A stretch of 64,000 nt of DNA from Planctomycetaceae bacterium (lineage in GTDB: Bacteria; Planctomycetota; Planctomycetia; Pirellulales; Pirellulaceae). The notes below the pieces were generated by a model, which was not told the DNA's origin, ran no database searches, and saw only the letters and a program-made list of their open reading frames with translations. The position numbers were made by a program, and so were the translations under genes. Position 1 is the first letter of the stretch, and each line of letters starts with the position of its first letter. Where the stretch lies: assembly GCA_020638975.1 (NCBI GenBank), contig JACKHN010000028.1:23639-87638 (forward strand), read 5' to 3'. Positions 28,415 to 37,276 of this stretch are shown one piece after another.

Positions 28415-28990
28415 TCACGCGGCCTGATAATGGCGAGTGATCAGATCATTCTGAAGCCACAACAGTTTGTTGAACGCGCGCAAGGTGGTTGCTTGTGCTT
28501 CAGTATCGAGTCCCAAGCTGAGAACGGTCGCAACTAACGCATCCGACACGAATCCCATCAACGCGTTCATCTGCACCAGGGGCACGTCGAGGTCGGAGCT
28601 GCCAGCTTTCGGTGTATGGATTTTTCCAACGACATCCAGGTAGTTGACCATCGCGCCGTCGTAGGGCTTTGTCACCAAGGCCGTCAGGTAGCGACCAAGA
28701 TGCTGCTTGCGGAACTCAATCATCTCGTGATCTTGTGACAGCGAATCGATGTCCTGCGGAAGATCGCCTTCGTAGCCAGATTGGCGAGGCACGAAATGCC
28801 GCTTCGTCGAGCTGTAGGAGAATAGCTTGTCGTAAACCGCGTCGACCAATGACGGCACCAGCGGCGCAAGATGCGCAGCCGCGCCATGAATCGCAGCGAT
28901 GTCGTCTTCACCGAAGCCCATAAACTCGGTCAAGTAACCAAAACGGTAGGCAAGATCCGATTCTAGCTGTGCTTCATCAATCTGTTTCAC
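28415..28990 (-). CDS. Protoglobin domain protein
   Basis: 191 aa, a single globin-coupled-sensor/protoglobin fold without an output domain. Family landmarks: an N-terminal Z-helix-like start, FGYLTEFMGFGEDDIAAI, LVDAVYDKLFS and VVGKIHTPKAG, where His125 is the best candidate for the proximal haem ligand; His97 in KQHLGRYL is also conserved-looking. Protoglobins bind O2, CO and NO. It is the first gene of a probable two-gene unit with the c-type haem protein, divergent from an Rrf2 regulator, which suggests a gas- or redox-responsive unit (inference). Confidence 0.83.
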   Translation of the reverse strand: MKQIDEAQLESDLAYRFGYLTEFMGFGEDDIAAIHGAAAHLAPLVPSLVDAVYDKLFSYSSTKRHFVPRQSGYEGDLPQDIDSLSQDHEMIEFRKQHLGRYLTALVTKPYDGAMVNYLDVVGKIHTPKAGSSDLDVPLVQMNALMGFVSDALVATVLSLGLDTEAQATTLRAFNKLLWLQNDLITRHYQAA

Positions 28991-29061
28991 GGGAGCGGTT
29001 CCTTAGTCAACGTAGCAACGGATGGAGTTTTCGAGGACAAATGGCTAAAGTGGATACAACT

Positions 29062-29105
29062 ATCCGATTACTGTCGGAGTATACTATCGGTAAATCGGAT
29101 GTCAA
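29062..29105 (-). promoter_or_regulatory. Sigma70-like promoter overlapped by a dyad, candidate Rrf2 operator
   Basis: On the minus strand TTGACA (29105-29100), a 16-bp spacer and TATACT (29083-29078) form a good promoter for the protoglobin gene, whose start lies 87 bp downstream. A dyad covers it: ATCCGATT (29062-29069) pairs with AATCGGAT (29093-29100) around AGTATACT (29078-29085). A regulator bound here would block the promoter; the divergent Rrf2 gene 20 bp away is the obvious candidate. Confidence 0.65.
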
Positions 29106-29125
29106 CGTCCAGTTAGGATTTACGA

Positions 29126-29563
29126 ATGTTATCCCAGACCGTCGAATACGCTTTGCGGGCTGTCGTTTACTTGGCGGATCAGTCACCGACCGCTCGCACG
29201 ACCGGCCAAATTGCCGACGCGACGAAAGTCCCACCGGCGTACATGTCGAAGGTGCTGCAGGGGTTGTGTCATGCGGGCATCTTACGCTCGCAGCGTGGTA
29301 TCGGCGGTGGCATGTCGTTGCTTCATACGCCCGAGGAACTGACAATTCTGGATGTCGTCAATGCGGTCGAGCCAATCGGCCGCATCGAGAGTTGCCCGCT
29401 TGGACTCAAGGCACACGGCGTCCAACTGTGCGCGTTGCACCGGCGGCTTGATAATGCGTTGGCCACCGTCGAAGATGCGTTTCGAAATACGACACTTGCG
29501 GAAGTCCTGGCCGACCCGAATCCCAGCGTACCGTTGTGCGACTTGCCAGGCCGCACGAAGTGA
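29126..29563 (+). CDS. Rrf2 family transcriptional regulator
   Basis: 145 aa. The N-terminal winged helix opens MLSQTVEYALRAVVYLA and contains the recognition region PPAYMSKVLQGL and the wing RGIGGGMSL. The sensing region carries Cys90 and Cys102 (ESCPLGL to LCALHRR) and a C-terminal Cys (PLCDLPG), compatible with Fe-S sensing as in NsrR/IscR, but the Cys spacing is not the canonical one. AGGA lies about 8 bases before the ATG. It is divergent from the protoglobin gene and 13 bp ahead of the nitrilase gene. Likely a repressor responding to NO, O2 or redox state (inference). Confidence 0.88.
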   Translation: MLSQTVEYALRAVVYLADQSPTARTTGQIADATKVPPAYMSKVLQGLCHAGILRSQRGIGGGMSLLHTPEELTILDVVNAVEPIGRIESCPLGLKAHGVQLCALHRRLDNALATVEDAFRNTTLAEVLADPNPSVPLCDLPGRTK

Positions 29564-29576
29564 TTGAATCGCCGCT

Positions 29577-30455
29577 ATGAAGTCGATCCGTGTTGCTACT
29601 TGTCAGTTCTCGATCGAGCCTCAGATCTCGCGGAATCGCCGCGCTGTGCTTCGACAGATTGCGCAAGGTGTCGGACAAGGTGCGGACATCATCCATTTTT
29701 CCGAGTGTGCGTTGTCGGGTTATCTCGGCGTTGACGTGCCGGATGCTCAGGCGATCGACTGGAAGGAATTGCAGGATGCAACACGCGACGTCATGGCTGC
29801 CGCCAAACAGCATCGCGTCTGGGTGCTGCTTGGTTCGACGCATCGCTTGTCGGGCAACAACAAACCGCACAACTCGATCTATGTGATCGATCCTCGCGGC
29901 AAGCTCGTCGAACGCTATGACAAAAGGTTTTGCACAGGCCTTGGCGGCAAGCAACCGACGTTGGACTTGTGTCACTACTCGCCCGGCAATCGAGCCGTCA
30001 CGTTTCGTGTCAAAGGTATCACTTGTGGTTTGTTGATCTGTTACGACTATCGCTTTCCGGAATTGTATCGCGAATATCACAAGCTCGGCGTGCAAGTGAT
30101 TTTCCAGTCGTTTCATAATGCCCGGTCGATGGTCGTCGAGGATCCGAAGTACAACATCTGGAAGACAATCGTCCCAGCGACGATGTCCTGCCGCGCCGCC
30201 GAGAACCACTTTTGGATCAGTGCCAATAACAGCACGACGCGACCTTCACGCTGGGGCAGCTTCACCGTTCGACCCGACGGACAAATTGTCGGAAAGCTGC
30301 CGCTGCACAAACCGAGTGTCTTGATCACGGACATGACGATCGATCCCAACTGCTTTGATGCTCCGGGACCCTGGCGTGAGTCGGCGATCAACGGCCAGTT
30401 GCATAGTGGCAAGTTAATCAAAGATCGCCGATCAACCGACATCACCTGCTTCTAA
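29577..30455 (+). CDS. Carbon-nitrogen hydrolase (nitrilase superfamily)
   Basis: 292 aa single-domain nitrilase-type amidase. The catalytic triad is visible: Glu43 (FSECALSGY), Lys116 (ERYDKRF) and Cys155 (LICYDYRFPE). Length and motifs fit a free-standing amidase branch; the substrate (amide, carbamoyl or nitrile) cannot be told. The 13-bp gap after the Rrf2 gene suggests co-transcription, though a functional link is unproven. No clear Shine-Dalgarno sequence precedes the start. Confidence 0.88.
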   Translation: MKSIRVATCQFSIEPQISRNRRAVLRQIAQGVGQGADIIHFSECALSGYLGVDVPDAQAIDWKELQDATRDVMAAAKQHRVWVLLGSTHRLSGNNKPHNSIYVIDPRGKLVERYDKRFCTGLGGKQPTLDLCHYSPGNRAVTFRVKGITCGLLICYDYRFPELYREYHKLGVQVIFQSFHNARSMVVEDPKYNIWKTIVPATMSCRAAENHFWISANNSTTRPSRWGSFTVRPDGQIVGKLPLHKPSVLITDMTIDPNCFDAPGPWRESAINGQLHSGKLIKDRRSTDITCF

Positions 30456-30584
30456 GAGTCTGCCAGCTGACACAGGTCCGTTTGTAACGCTTGTAACGAG
30501 CAGCGACCACGCCGACGCGTGACCTATACTTTCCAGAGTTTTTCTGACAAGTGATAGGCACAACGAGTGGAAGAGGCGACGGAT

Positions 30585-32363
30585 ATGTCGGAGCATACAG
30601 AAGCGAATGCGACCCAAAGGCAACGAACGACATGCTGGTTGGATCGGGCAGTTCTCTGCGCGACACTTCTGACCTGCGCCATCGCCCTCGCCCCGAATGT
30701 ACCTGACCCTGATCTGTGGGGTCACGTCCAGTACGGTCGCGATTGGCTGGAACAGGGATTTCACACAACATCCACCTATTCCTATACCGCAGAAGGTTAT
30801 CGTTGGGTCAATCACGAAAACCTCGCCGAACTCGTGCTGGCCGTCGGAATGGACGTCCTTGGCCCCATCGGCATGTTGAATGCGAAGTGCTTGGCGGGAT
30901 TAGGCGTGATTGGTTTGATCATGTGGCGCGCGAGGAAGGCCGGACTCGGGCTGATCACGATTTGCGTGACGTCGATGTTGGTCGCCATCAACTTGACTTA
31001 CTTCTGGCCGATGCGGCCACAGTTATTGAGTTGGCTGTGCTATACGCTGTTGTTGGCATTGCTCTCGTGGTGCTTCCAGGGATGGGAAGGTCGAGGTTGG
31101 TTGCGGTGGCTGGAACCGAATCGTGATGGCTCCGAATCGCTAGGCCCCGAGTTCTCCAGTTTCCGCTTGCGATGTCTTTGGCTTGCGCCAGTCATACTTT
31201 GTGTGTGGGCCAACTCGCACGGCGGCTTTGTGGCGGGATATTGCATCTACGTGGCGTATCTCGGAATGCGCGGGATCGAGGCGTTTTCGTGTCAAGGCCG
31301 CGAGTCCTTTGGGCTGCTACGCCGGTTCGCGATGATGATCGTCGCGGGCGGACTGGCAACGTTGATCAACCCCTATGGCCCAGGGCTACATCTTTGGATG
31401 GTTGGTTCGCTTGGCACGCCGCGTCCCGAGATCATGGAATGGCGAGCTCCCGACATGTTCACGACGCTGATGTTGCCGCTGTGGTTGATTATGTTCAGCT
31501 GGTTTGCCGTGCTGTTGTTGACGCGTCGTTCCCGAGACATCACGCATTTTGTCATCATGGCGTTGACGTTGTGGCAGTCGCTGTCGCATGTGCGTCACAT
31601 TCCGTTCTTTGCCATTCCGTTTGGTTTCTGGATGGCGATTCATATCGAATCGGTGCTACGACGTTTTAACATTGTTCGCGACGAGGCAGTTCAACCGGCA
31701 TCCGTGTCGAAGATGAGTTCTCGAATGCAGTGGACATTTGGGACTGTATTCGCTCTCGCCTTCATGTTGCTCGGATTCAGACTGTATGTTCGACTCAGCG
31801 AAATGCCCGTCGAACGCAAGGACTACCCCGTCGCCGCGTTTCAATACGTCGCCGACCAGGATCTGCAAGGGCGGATGGTCGTGACCTTCAATTGGGCTCA
31901 ATATGCGATTGCCGCCTTTGGTCCCCGTGACCACTCGGACGACGGATTGCGCGTCAGCTTCGACGGTCGTTTCCGTACCTGCTATCCGCAGGAAGTGATC
32001 GACATGAACTTCGATTTCGTGTTGGGGAATCTTGAACCGCGCTACCGCAGTCCCAAGTCCCCGCCATTCGACGACGAACGAGTCCTCGAGTTCGGTGATC
32101 CCGACATCGTTCTAATCAATCGCGAGCAGCCGCATGGTGTGAACGTAATGTTCAGGAATCAGGATCGTTGGGCGCTGTTGTATCAAGACCGGATCGCGCA
32201 AGTGTGGGGCTTGGCATCGAAATACGATGACCCCAGCAGCATGCACTACATCGCACAGGATCGGCGCAAGATCACGGACGACGAACAAACGGGGAGTGTC
32301 CCCTGGCCCGCATTACCCATACGCACGAACCAAAACCGACAATTGGCACAGATCAAACTCTAA
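30585..32363 (+). CDS. Multi-pass membrane protein, GT-C glycosyltransferase-like
   Basis: 592 aa from ATG 30585 (AGAGG upstream); a GTG at 30567 is also in frame. About ten hydrophobic helices cover residues 20-400, followed by a soluble C-terminal part. The first loop carries VPDPDLWGHVQYGRDWLEQG and STYSYT, reminiscent of the acidic first-loop motif of GT-C lipid-linked sugar transferases; the C-terminal DRWALLYQDRIAQVW is typical of planctomycete homologues. No family name is certain. A GT2 glycosyltransferase gene follows 228 bp downstream on the same strand, supporting a role in glycan transfer (inference). Confidence 0.72.
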   Translation: MSEHTEANATQRQRTTCWLDRAVLCATLLTCAIALAPNVPDPDLWGHVQYGRDWLEQGFHTTSTYSYTAEGYRWVNHENLAELVLAVGMDVLGPIGMLNAKCLAGLGVIGLIMWRARKAGLGLITICVTSMLVAINLTYFWPMRPQLLSWLCYTLLLALLSWCFQGWEGRGWLRWLEPNRDGSESLGPEFSSFRLRCLWLAPVILCVWANSHGGFVAGYCIYVAYLGMRGIEAFSCQGRESFGLLRRFAMMIVAGGLATLINPYGPGLHLWMVGSLGTPRPEIMEWRAPDMFTTLMLPLWLIMFSWFAVLLLTRRSRDITHFVIMALTLWQSLSHVRHIPFFAIPFGFWMAIHIESVLRRFNIVRDEAVQPASVSKMSSRMQWTFGTVFALAFMLLGFRLYVRLSEMPVERKDYPVAAFQYVADQDLQGRMVVTFNWAQYAIAAFGPRDHSDDGLRVSFDGRFRTCYPQEVIDMNFDFVLGNLEPRYRSPKSPPFDDERVLEFGDPDIVLINREQPHGVNVMFRNQDRWALLYQDRIAQVWGLASKYDDPSSMHYIAQDRRKITDDEQTGSVPWPALPIRTNQNRQLAQIKL

Positions 32364-32591
32364 TGGCTCGGTAATGCGAAGAGATTGCGAAAACTTTCTT
32401 CGCGAGGCAAATGGCGTGGTATGTTTCAGTAGGGCGATGTTTGCCGGCACTCCAAACGGTCAAACGCACTCCCACCGACCACACACTCCACGCTATCCCG
32501 CCGACTCACTCCACCACCAAGACGCTTCGGCTGTACCAGCCGAGATAACTGCCAACTCCCAGGGCAGCACTCCCAGCGATAGGAAACTCCG

Positions 32592-33464
32592 ATGTCAAAC
32601 GCGATGCTGAATGACGTTCCCGCCGGCGTTCAGTTCATGCCCTTCGTTCCTGCTCTCGAACGTCCTCCCTATGCCGATATCGTGAGTCGTGCCGAGCGAA
32701 AGTTGGCTGAGATCGAGTCGTTGTGGGAGTTGATGGACATCGAGGAGCAGCCTGCGGCTCCCTTCGAGATGCCTAAGGATCTTCGCGTCTCGGTGGTCAT
32801 CCCTGTCTACAACGAGAAGAAGACCATCTTCGACGTGATCGCGCGAGTCAAGGCTCTGCCGTTTGAAACCGAAATCATCGTTGTCGATGATTGCAGCACC
32901 GATGGCACTCGCGGGTGGCTGGAGACAGTTCGTGGTGCCCCGGGATTGAAGCTCATTCTGAAAAAGGAAAACGAAGGAAAAGGCGCTGCACTGCGAACAG
33001 GCTTTGCCGCCGCAACCGGCCACGTTGTCGTCGTGCAAGATGCGGACTTGGAGTATGATCCTCGCGATATCGAGACCGTGATTCGTCCGATCGTTGCCGG
33101 CGAGGCCGATGTCAGCTATGGATCGCGATACTTCTATCGCCGCAGTGGTGACCTTTCGTTCTTCCATCGATTGGTGAACCGAGCGCTGACGACAGCCTCG
33201 AATCTCTTTACGGGGCTGCGACTGACGGACATGGAGACTTGCCACAAGGCATTTCGCACGAACGTCATCCGCGAGTTGCCACTCAAGCAGAATCGTTTCG
33301 GATTCGAGCCGGAAGTTACTGCCAAGCTTGCGCGTCGCAAGTATCGAGTGACCGAAACTCCAAGCAGCTATAAGCCACGGGGTTACTCGGAAGGCAAGAA
33401 GATCGGTTTCCGCGATGCGTTGAACGCGATCTATTGCATCGCGAGGTATGGGATCGCGGATTAG
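32592..33464 (+). CDS. Glycosyltransferase family 2 (dolichyl-phosphate-mannose synthase-like)
   Basis: 290 aa. After a 60-residue N-terminal extension comes a GT-A domain: VSVVIPVYNEKKTI, IIVVDDCSTDGT, the nucleotide/metal motif QDADLEYDP, SYGSRYF and KAFRTNVI. The C-terminal KPRGYSEGKKIGFRDAL is typical of polyprenyl-phosphate sugar synthases (DPM1/ArnC-like). There is no C-terminal membrane pair, as in the soluble DPM1 type. AGGA lies about 8 bases before the ATG. Probably makes a lipid-linked sugar donor that the GT-C-like neighbour could use (inference). Confidence 0.88.
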   Translation: MSNAMLNDVPAGVQFMPFVPALERPPYADIVSRAERKLAEIESLWELMDIEEQPAAPFEMPKDLRVSVVIPVYNEKKTIFDVIARVKALPFETEIIVVDDCSTDGTRGWLETVRGAPGLKLILKKENEGKGAALRTGFAAATGHVVVVQDADLEYDPRDIETVIRPIVAGEADVSYGSRYFYRRSGDLSFFHRLVNRALTTASNLFTGLRLTDMETCHKAFRTNVIRELPLKQNRFGFEPEVTAKLARRKYRVTETPSSYKPRGYSEGKKIGFRDALNAIYCIARYGIAD

Positions 33465-33496
33465 TTCTTTGCACTCGGCTCATTTGAGCAGTCATT

Positions 33497-33571
33497 TTGA
33501 ACAGAAGTTAACAGAGGCAACAGAGTTCGGCATTCACGCTTTCTCTGTTCTCTCCGTTGACTTCTGTTCAA
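33497..33571. repeat. Family H palindromic element
   Basis: Imperfect 29-bp inverted arms at 33497-33525 (TTGAACAGAAGTTAACAGAG...) and 33543-33571 (ends CTTCTGTTCAA) with a 17-bp centre. It lies between the convergent GT2 and EF-hand genes and may act as a bidirectional hairpin. Confidence 0.7.
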
Positions 33572-33621
33572 GAAGATCGGAGTAGCATCGGTCAACCAAC
33601 GATTAATGGTGGTTTACACGA

Positions 33622-35517
33622 TCAGATTCCAAACTGCGACGCTTCGTCCCCGCTCACGAAGCCATCGCCATCCGCATCGAGTTGCCGGAACTTGTCCCCC
33701 GACCCGAGGAATTCACGGGGGCTGATATCTCCATCCCCGTTGGAGTCCATCCCAACGAACCAAGCCGGTGCCGTTTCATCGTTATTTCGTTGCGAAACCG
33801 CAGGCATCACCAGCAACGCGTTATCCTGATTGGCGTCGCCTCGGACAAACCCTACTGCCATGGTTCCCGGTATTTCGTGCGACTGGAGCTTTCCGTCGTG
33901 ATTGCTGTCTAGCTTGCTCAAGACGCTTGGCGCACCGTAGATCTCGCGGGCTGTCAGCCGTCCGTCGCCGTTCGTGTCAAGCGCCGTGAACAACGCATCC
34001 TCCTGATCCGCAGCCCGTGCTCGTATCTGCGCTCGCACGACGGCTTGGCGTTGTTCCAGCAATGCCGCTACTTCTTTCTCGTAGACCATCCCGTCGTTAT
34101 CGGCATCAAGAGCCTCGAAGGGAAGTTGGATCGCAAGGATCTGCCCCGAGTATTCTTCCGCCTCGAGATAGCCATTGTTATTAGCGTCGAGCATCGAGAA
34201 CTGGGCGTTGATGGTTTGTGATACGTTGGCGAGCGACGGATCTTCATTGACGAAGAACTCGACATCGGCTCCGGGAAGTTTGAAGGACAAACGATTGGGA
34301 TGTTGGCGGCTGGCGTCGAGCACCTCAGAGAGCGCGTCGCAGGCGGATACAATCTTGATGCTCGGTGTCGTCGATTGTACTGCCTCGCTGGAATCAAAGA
34401 ACGCGACCTCTAGCACGAGATGCGGCGGAACTTCGGCGATCTTTGGCACTTCGTTGGCATCGATCAATGCGTTCTTGTTCTGGTCCAGCAACTCGACTAG
34501 CTCCGGTGTCAGTGGGATATCATCGGCTCGGAGTCGCTCGCCGTAGGCGTACGTTTCCTGTAATGCATAGGAGACGTAGCCCCAACGCGTCCGTTCACCC
34601 AGCAAGATGGCCGTGTCCGGTGCGTTGACTCGTCGTTGATTCGACATCTGCGGCTGCTCTTGCTCGACCGAGTCCTTAAAGTCTGCCAGTACCAAGATCT
34701 CGTCGTCGTCCGCATCACGCTCGAACATCCGGCCCGGCGTGGCCTGCATTTCGTCCGCCGTGATCGCACCGTCGTGATCTTTGTCCAACAAGCGTCGAAC
34801 CGGCGATCGCGTGCGATTGTCGCCTCGAAACTCGTTCGAACTGCGTAGCGAGAACGGTCGCGACCCGCCGACGTTGCGAGTCAAGAATCGAGGCAGCTCA
34901 TCGCGGTCGACGAAGCTGTTGCGGTTCGTATCGTACATCGCGATGAGTTGCGTCTTTTGATCCGCATCTTCCGGCGCCAGGTTGCCATATTGGCCGTACG
35001 AGAATCGAGGGTCGTCCAGCATCGCCAACCAAGTCGACTGCTTCGACTCGTCGCTTTCCAGGTCTTGAGCGACGCGTTCAACGAGTTGCTCCAATGCCCT
35101 GGTGTAGGGCTCGTCGTTGATCCGCAAGACAACATCAATCACCAACGGGCCATCGCGCGTGAGCAGCAGAAATCGTTCGCTCGGCGGCTTTTCTATTTGC
35201 GTGACCTCGGCGACCACTTCCTCTGCGGCTTGAACGGATGGCTCCTCCCCGGTAACGTCCACCGAGGGCTCGTCGCTCGCAATCGCCACTTCTTCCGTTG
35301 ACGCTTCGCCAGCGGATGACGTCTCGACGTTGTCGCTAGTGTCCACCTTTTCGATCTCGGAAGAAGCTGGCTCCTCCGCGACGGCGACTGCCTCTTCCGT
35401 CGGTGGCTGTGGCGTCGGCGGATTCGCCATCTGCTGTCTGCAACCAACTGCAAAACTGGTGAGCAGCATCAAGAGTGACACGTAGATGTGACGCACGATC
35501 GCTTTCCGTAAATGCAC
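33622..35517 (-). CDS. EF-hand repeat lipoprotein
   Basis: 631 aa starting at GTG. A signal peptide with lipobox FAVGC puts the lipidated Cys near residue 26. An acidic, Glu/Ala-rich linker (to about 105) follows. Then about nine EF-hand loops of DxNxDGxIxxxE type, for example DKDHDGAITADE, DANNNGYLEAEE, DTNGDGRLTARE, DSNGDGDISPRE and DADGDGFVSGDE. It probably binds several Ca2+ ions at the cell surface. It starts 2 bp after the stop codon of the DUF1549/1553 gene, so the two are translationally linked. Confidence 0.87.
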   Translation of the reverse strand: MHLRKAIVRHIYVSLLMLLTSFAVGCRQQMANPPTPQPPTEEAVAVAEEPASSEIEKVDTSDNVETSSAGEASTEEVAIASDEPSVDVTGEEPSVQAAEEVVAEVTQIEKPPSERFLLLTRDGPLVIDVVLRINDEPYTRALEQLVERVAQDLESDESKQSTWLAMLDDPRFSYGQYGNLAPEDADQKTQLIAMYDTNRNSFVDRDELPRFLTRNVGGSRPFSLRSSNEFRGDNRTRSPVRRLLDKDHDGAITADEMQATPGRMFERDADDDEILVLADFKDSVEQEQPQMSNQRRVNAPDTAILLGERTRWGYVSYALQETYAYGERLRADDIPLTPELVELLDQNKNALIDANEVPKIAEVPPHLVLEVAFFDSSEAVQSTTPSIKIVSACDALSEVLDASRQHPNRLSFKLPGADVEFFVNEDPSLANVSQTINAQFSMLDANNNGYLEAEEYSGQILAIQLPFEALDADNDGMVYEKEVAALLEQRQAVVRAQIRARAADQEDALFTALDTNGDGRLTAREIYGAPSVLSKLDSNHDGKLQSHEIPGTMAVGFVRGDANQDNALLVMPAVSQRNNDETAPAWFVGMDSNGDGDISPREFLGSGDKFRQLDADGDGFVSGDEASQFGI

Positions 35518-35519
35518 GA

Positions 35520-37082
35520 TTAGTGATTCAGCGCGAATTCAGCGCTATTCAAGAGAGCCCACAAGACATCGCCCATTGCCTCACGCTGATCGGTTGCGTC
35601 GTTGACATGCGCGACGAACAACTGCGTTTCGTCTTCGTTTGGGATTCTCGAAAGCGTTCCCAGGAATAAAGTTTCCACTCGTTCTTCGGTACTGAACAGC
35701 GGACTGTCCAGCGCGATCAACACGCCGTTCTGTTCCGCGTGACTGGCGGCGTTGATGTTCGAACCGTTCAATAGCGTCAACGCTTGCAAGACGCCGGCGT
35801 CGAACTCGGTCGCGTTGCTGCCTTGCATTTGCATTTTGCCAAGGAAGGCCAGTCGCTGTTGATCGAACAAGCTGCTGCGAAGGGCCAAGAAGTTGGGGAT
35901 CTCAGTCGGGCGTCCTCCTGCGATGCGATTGAGGCTGTCATAGAGTTGCTCGGACGTCATGGTCTTGATCGCCATGCTGGCGAACAACTCAGGTGCAGGC
36001 GGCGTTCCGTCGAGCTTGCTGCTCAATTGATAAGCCTGCGTATTCGCGAGGGTTCGTAATAACTCCTTGATGTCGAATCCTGTCGCGACGAAGAAGTCCG
36101 TCAGGTCTTCGAACAACTTCGGGTGGCTGGGTGGATTGTGCTCGCCAATGTCATCGACCGGATCGATTAGTCCGCGACCAAAAAGGTGGGCCCACATTCG
36201 GTTTACTGCGGCTTTCGGCAAATAGGGATTGTCGCGTGACGCCATCCAGATTGCCAATTGCACTCGACGCGTTCCGCCGGCCTCCTTCTTCACCGGGTTG
36301 CCGTCGGGGTAGCGGGGCGGAACGACGGTTTCCGAATCGGGAAGTGTGACTTCGCCGGAGTTCAAGTCAACCAATCCAACCTCGGCGGGACCGCGACGAT
36401 TCTCGGCCTGCTGCAGGCGGGCGAAAAAAGCGGCATAGCCCCAGAAGTCTTCTTGCTTCCAGTGATCAAACGGGTGGGGATGGCATTCGGCGCACTCGAT
36501 TTGCAAGCCGAGAAAGATCCTCGCGGTACTTGCCGCAAGCTTTTCGGGTTTCAATTCGAGCGATGTGTAATACAGCGCCGGCCCCGCTTCCCCGCCGCCT
36601 GTCGCCACGAGGAAGTCCGATACGATCCGATCGTAACGCATGTTTTGTGCGAACTGTCGACGAAGCCAGTTCTGGACCCCCGCCACATTCTGCAACTGCT
36701 CTAAGTCCAAACCGCCTGGCACCATCACTTGTCGCCATGTGTTGGCTAGATGCGTCGGATAGCGGGGCGATGCGAGCAATCGTTCGATAAGCTGTTCACG
36801 TTTATCGCTGCGTTCGTCTTCCAAGAATTCGCGCACGTCGGCAACTCGGGGGATGACGCCGGTCAGGTCGAGGTAAATGCGGCGGACGAATTCGCTGTCG
36901 TCTGAGCGATTTGCCGGCTCGAATCCTTCGGTGGTCCACCGCTCGGCCAACGCGCCGTCGATACGGTCGATCATCGCGGCACGGCGTTTAGCATTCGAGT
37001 CGTCCGCCATCGCCGATAGCGATGCCGAACTGAAAGTGATCGCGACCACAATTGTCTGAAATCGCATCATCGTGGTTTGCAT
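35520..37082 (-). CDS. Secreted DUF1549/DUF1553 protein
   Basis: 520 aa. Signal peptide, then DUF1549 (about 35-250: FVRRIYLDLTGVIPRVADVREFL, CAECHPHPFDHWKQEDFWG with a CxxCH motif) and DUF1553 (about 275-510: NPYLPKAAVNRMWAHLFGRG, ANTQAYQLSS, ALTLLNGSNIN, LWALLNSAEFALNH). This pair of domains is a planctomycete/verrucomicrobial hallmark. Family members often carry a PSD1-type cytochrome domain, absent here; the biochemical role is unknown. The start at 37082 is chosen for the signal peptide. Usually a DUF1501 gene follows; here an EF-hand lipoprotein does. Confidence 0.88.
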   Translation of the reverse strand: MQTTMMRFQTIVVAITFSSASLSAMADDSNAKRRAAMIDRIDGALAERWTTEGFEPANRSDDSEFVRRIYLDLTGVIPRVADVREFLEDERSDKREQLIERLLASPRYPTHLANTWRQVMVPGGLDLEQLQNVAGVQNWLRRQFAQNMRYDRIVSDFLVATGGGEAGPALYYTSLELKPEKLAASTARIFLGLQIECAECHPHPFDHWKQEDFWGYAAFFARLQQAENRRGPAEVGLVDLNSGEVTLPDSETVVPPRYPDGNPVKKEAGGTRRVQLAIWMASRDNPYLPKAAVNRMWAHLFGRGLIDPVDDIGEHNPPSHPKLFEDLTDFFVATGFDIKELLRTLANTQAYQLSSKLDGTPPAPELFASMAIKTMTSEQLYDSLNRIAGGRPTEIPNFLALRSSLFDQQRLAFLGKMQMQGSNATEFDAGVLQALTLLNGSNINAASHAEQNGVLIALDSPLFSTEERVETLFLGTLSRIPNEDETQLFVAHVNDATDQREAMGDVLWALLNSAEFALNH

Positions 37083-37106
37083 TGGCTCAACTCTGAAAAG
37101 CTGTCG

Positions 37107-37228
37107 AACCACTAATTGACACTAACTCGACACTAATCAAACCGAAGATCGGGCCGTCGTATTTACAAAGAGCATTCTCTTTTGCGGGCTTGATCTGATT
37201 AGTGTTCATTAGTGTTGTTTAGTGGTTT
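37107..37228. repeat. Family G palindromic element, copy 1
   Basis: Inverted arms beginning AACCACTAATTGACACTAAC at 37107 and ending TTAGTGTTGTTTAGTGGTTT at 37228, about 122 bp in all. A related element with better arms lies at 38368-38480. It separates the DUF1549/1553 gene from the membrane protein gene. Confidence 0.65.
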
Positions 37229-37276
37229 CCGTTTCTTCCTAGCGAATCTTGGGCAGCCTTACGCCCACGGATTCAG

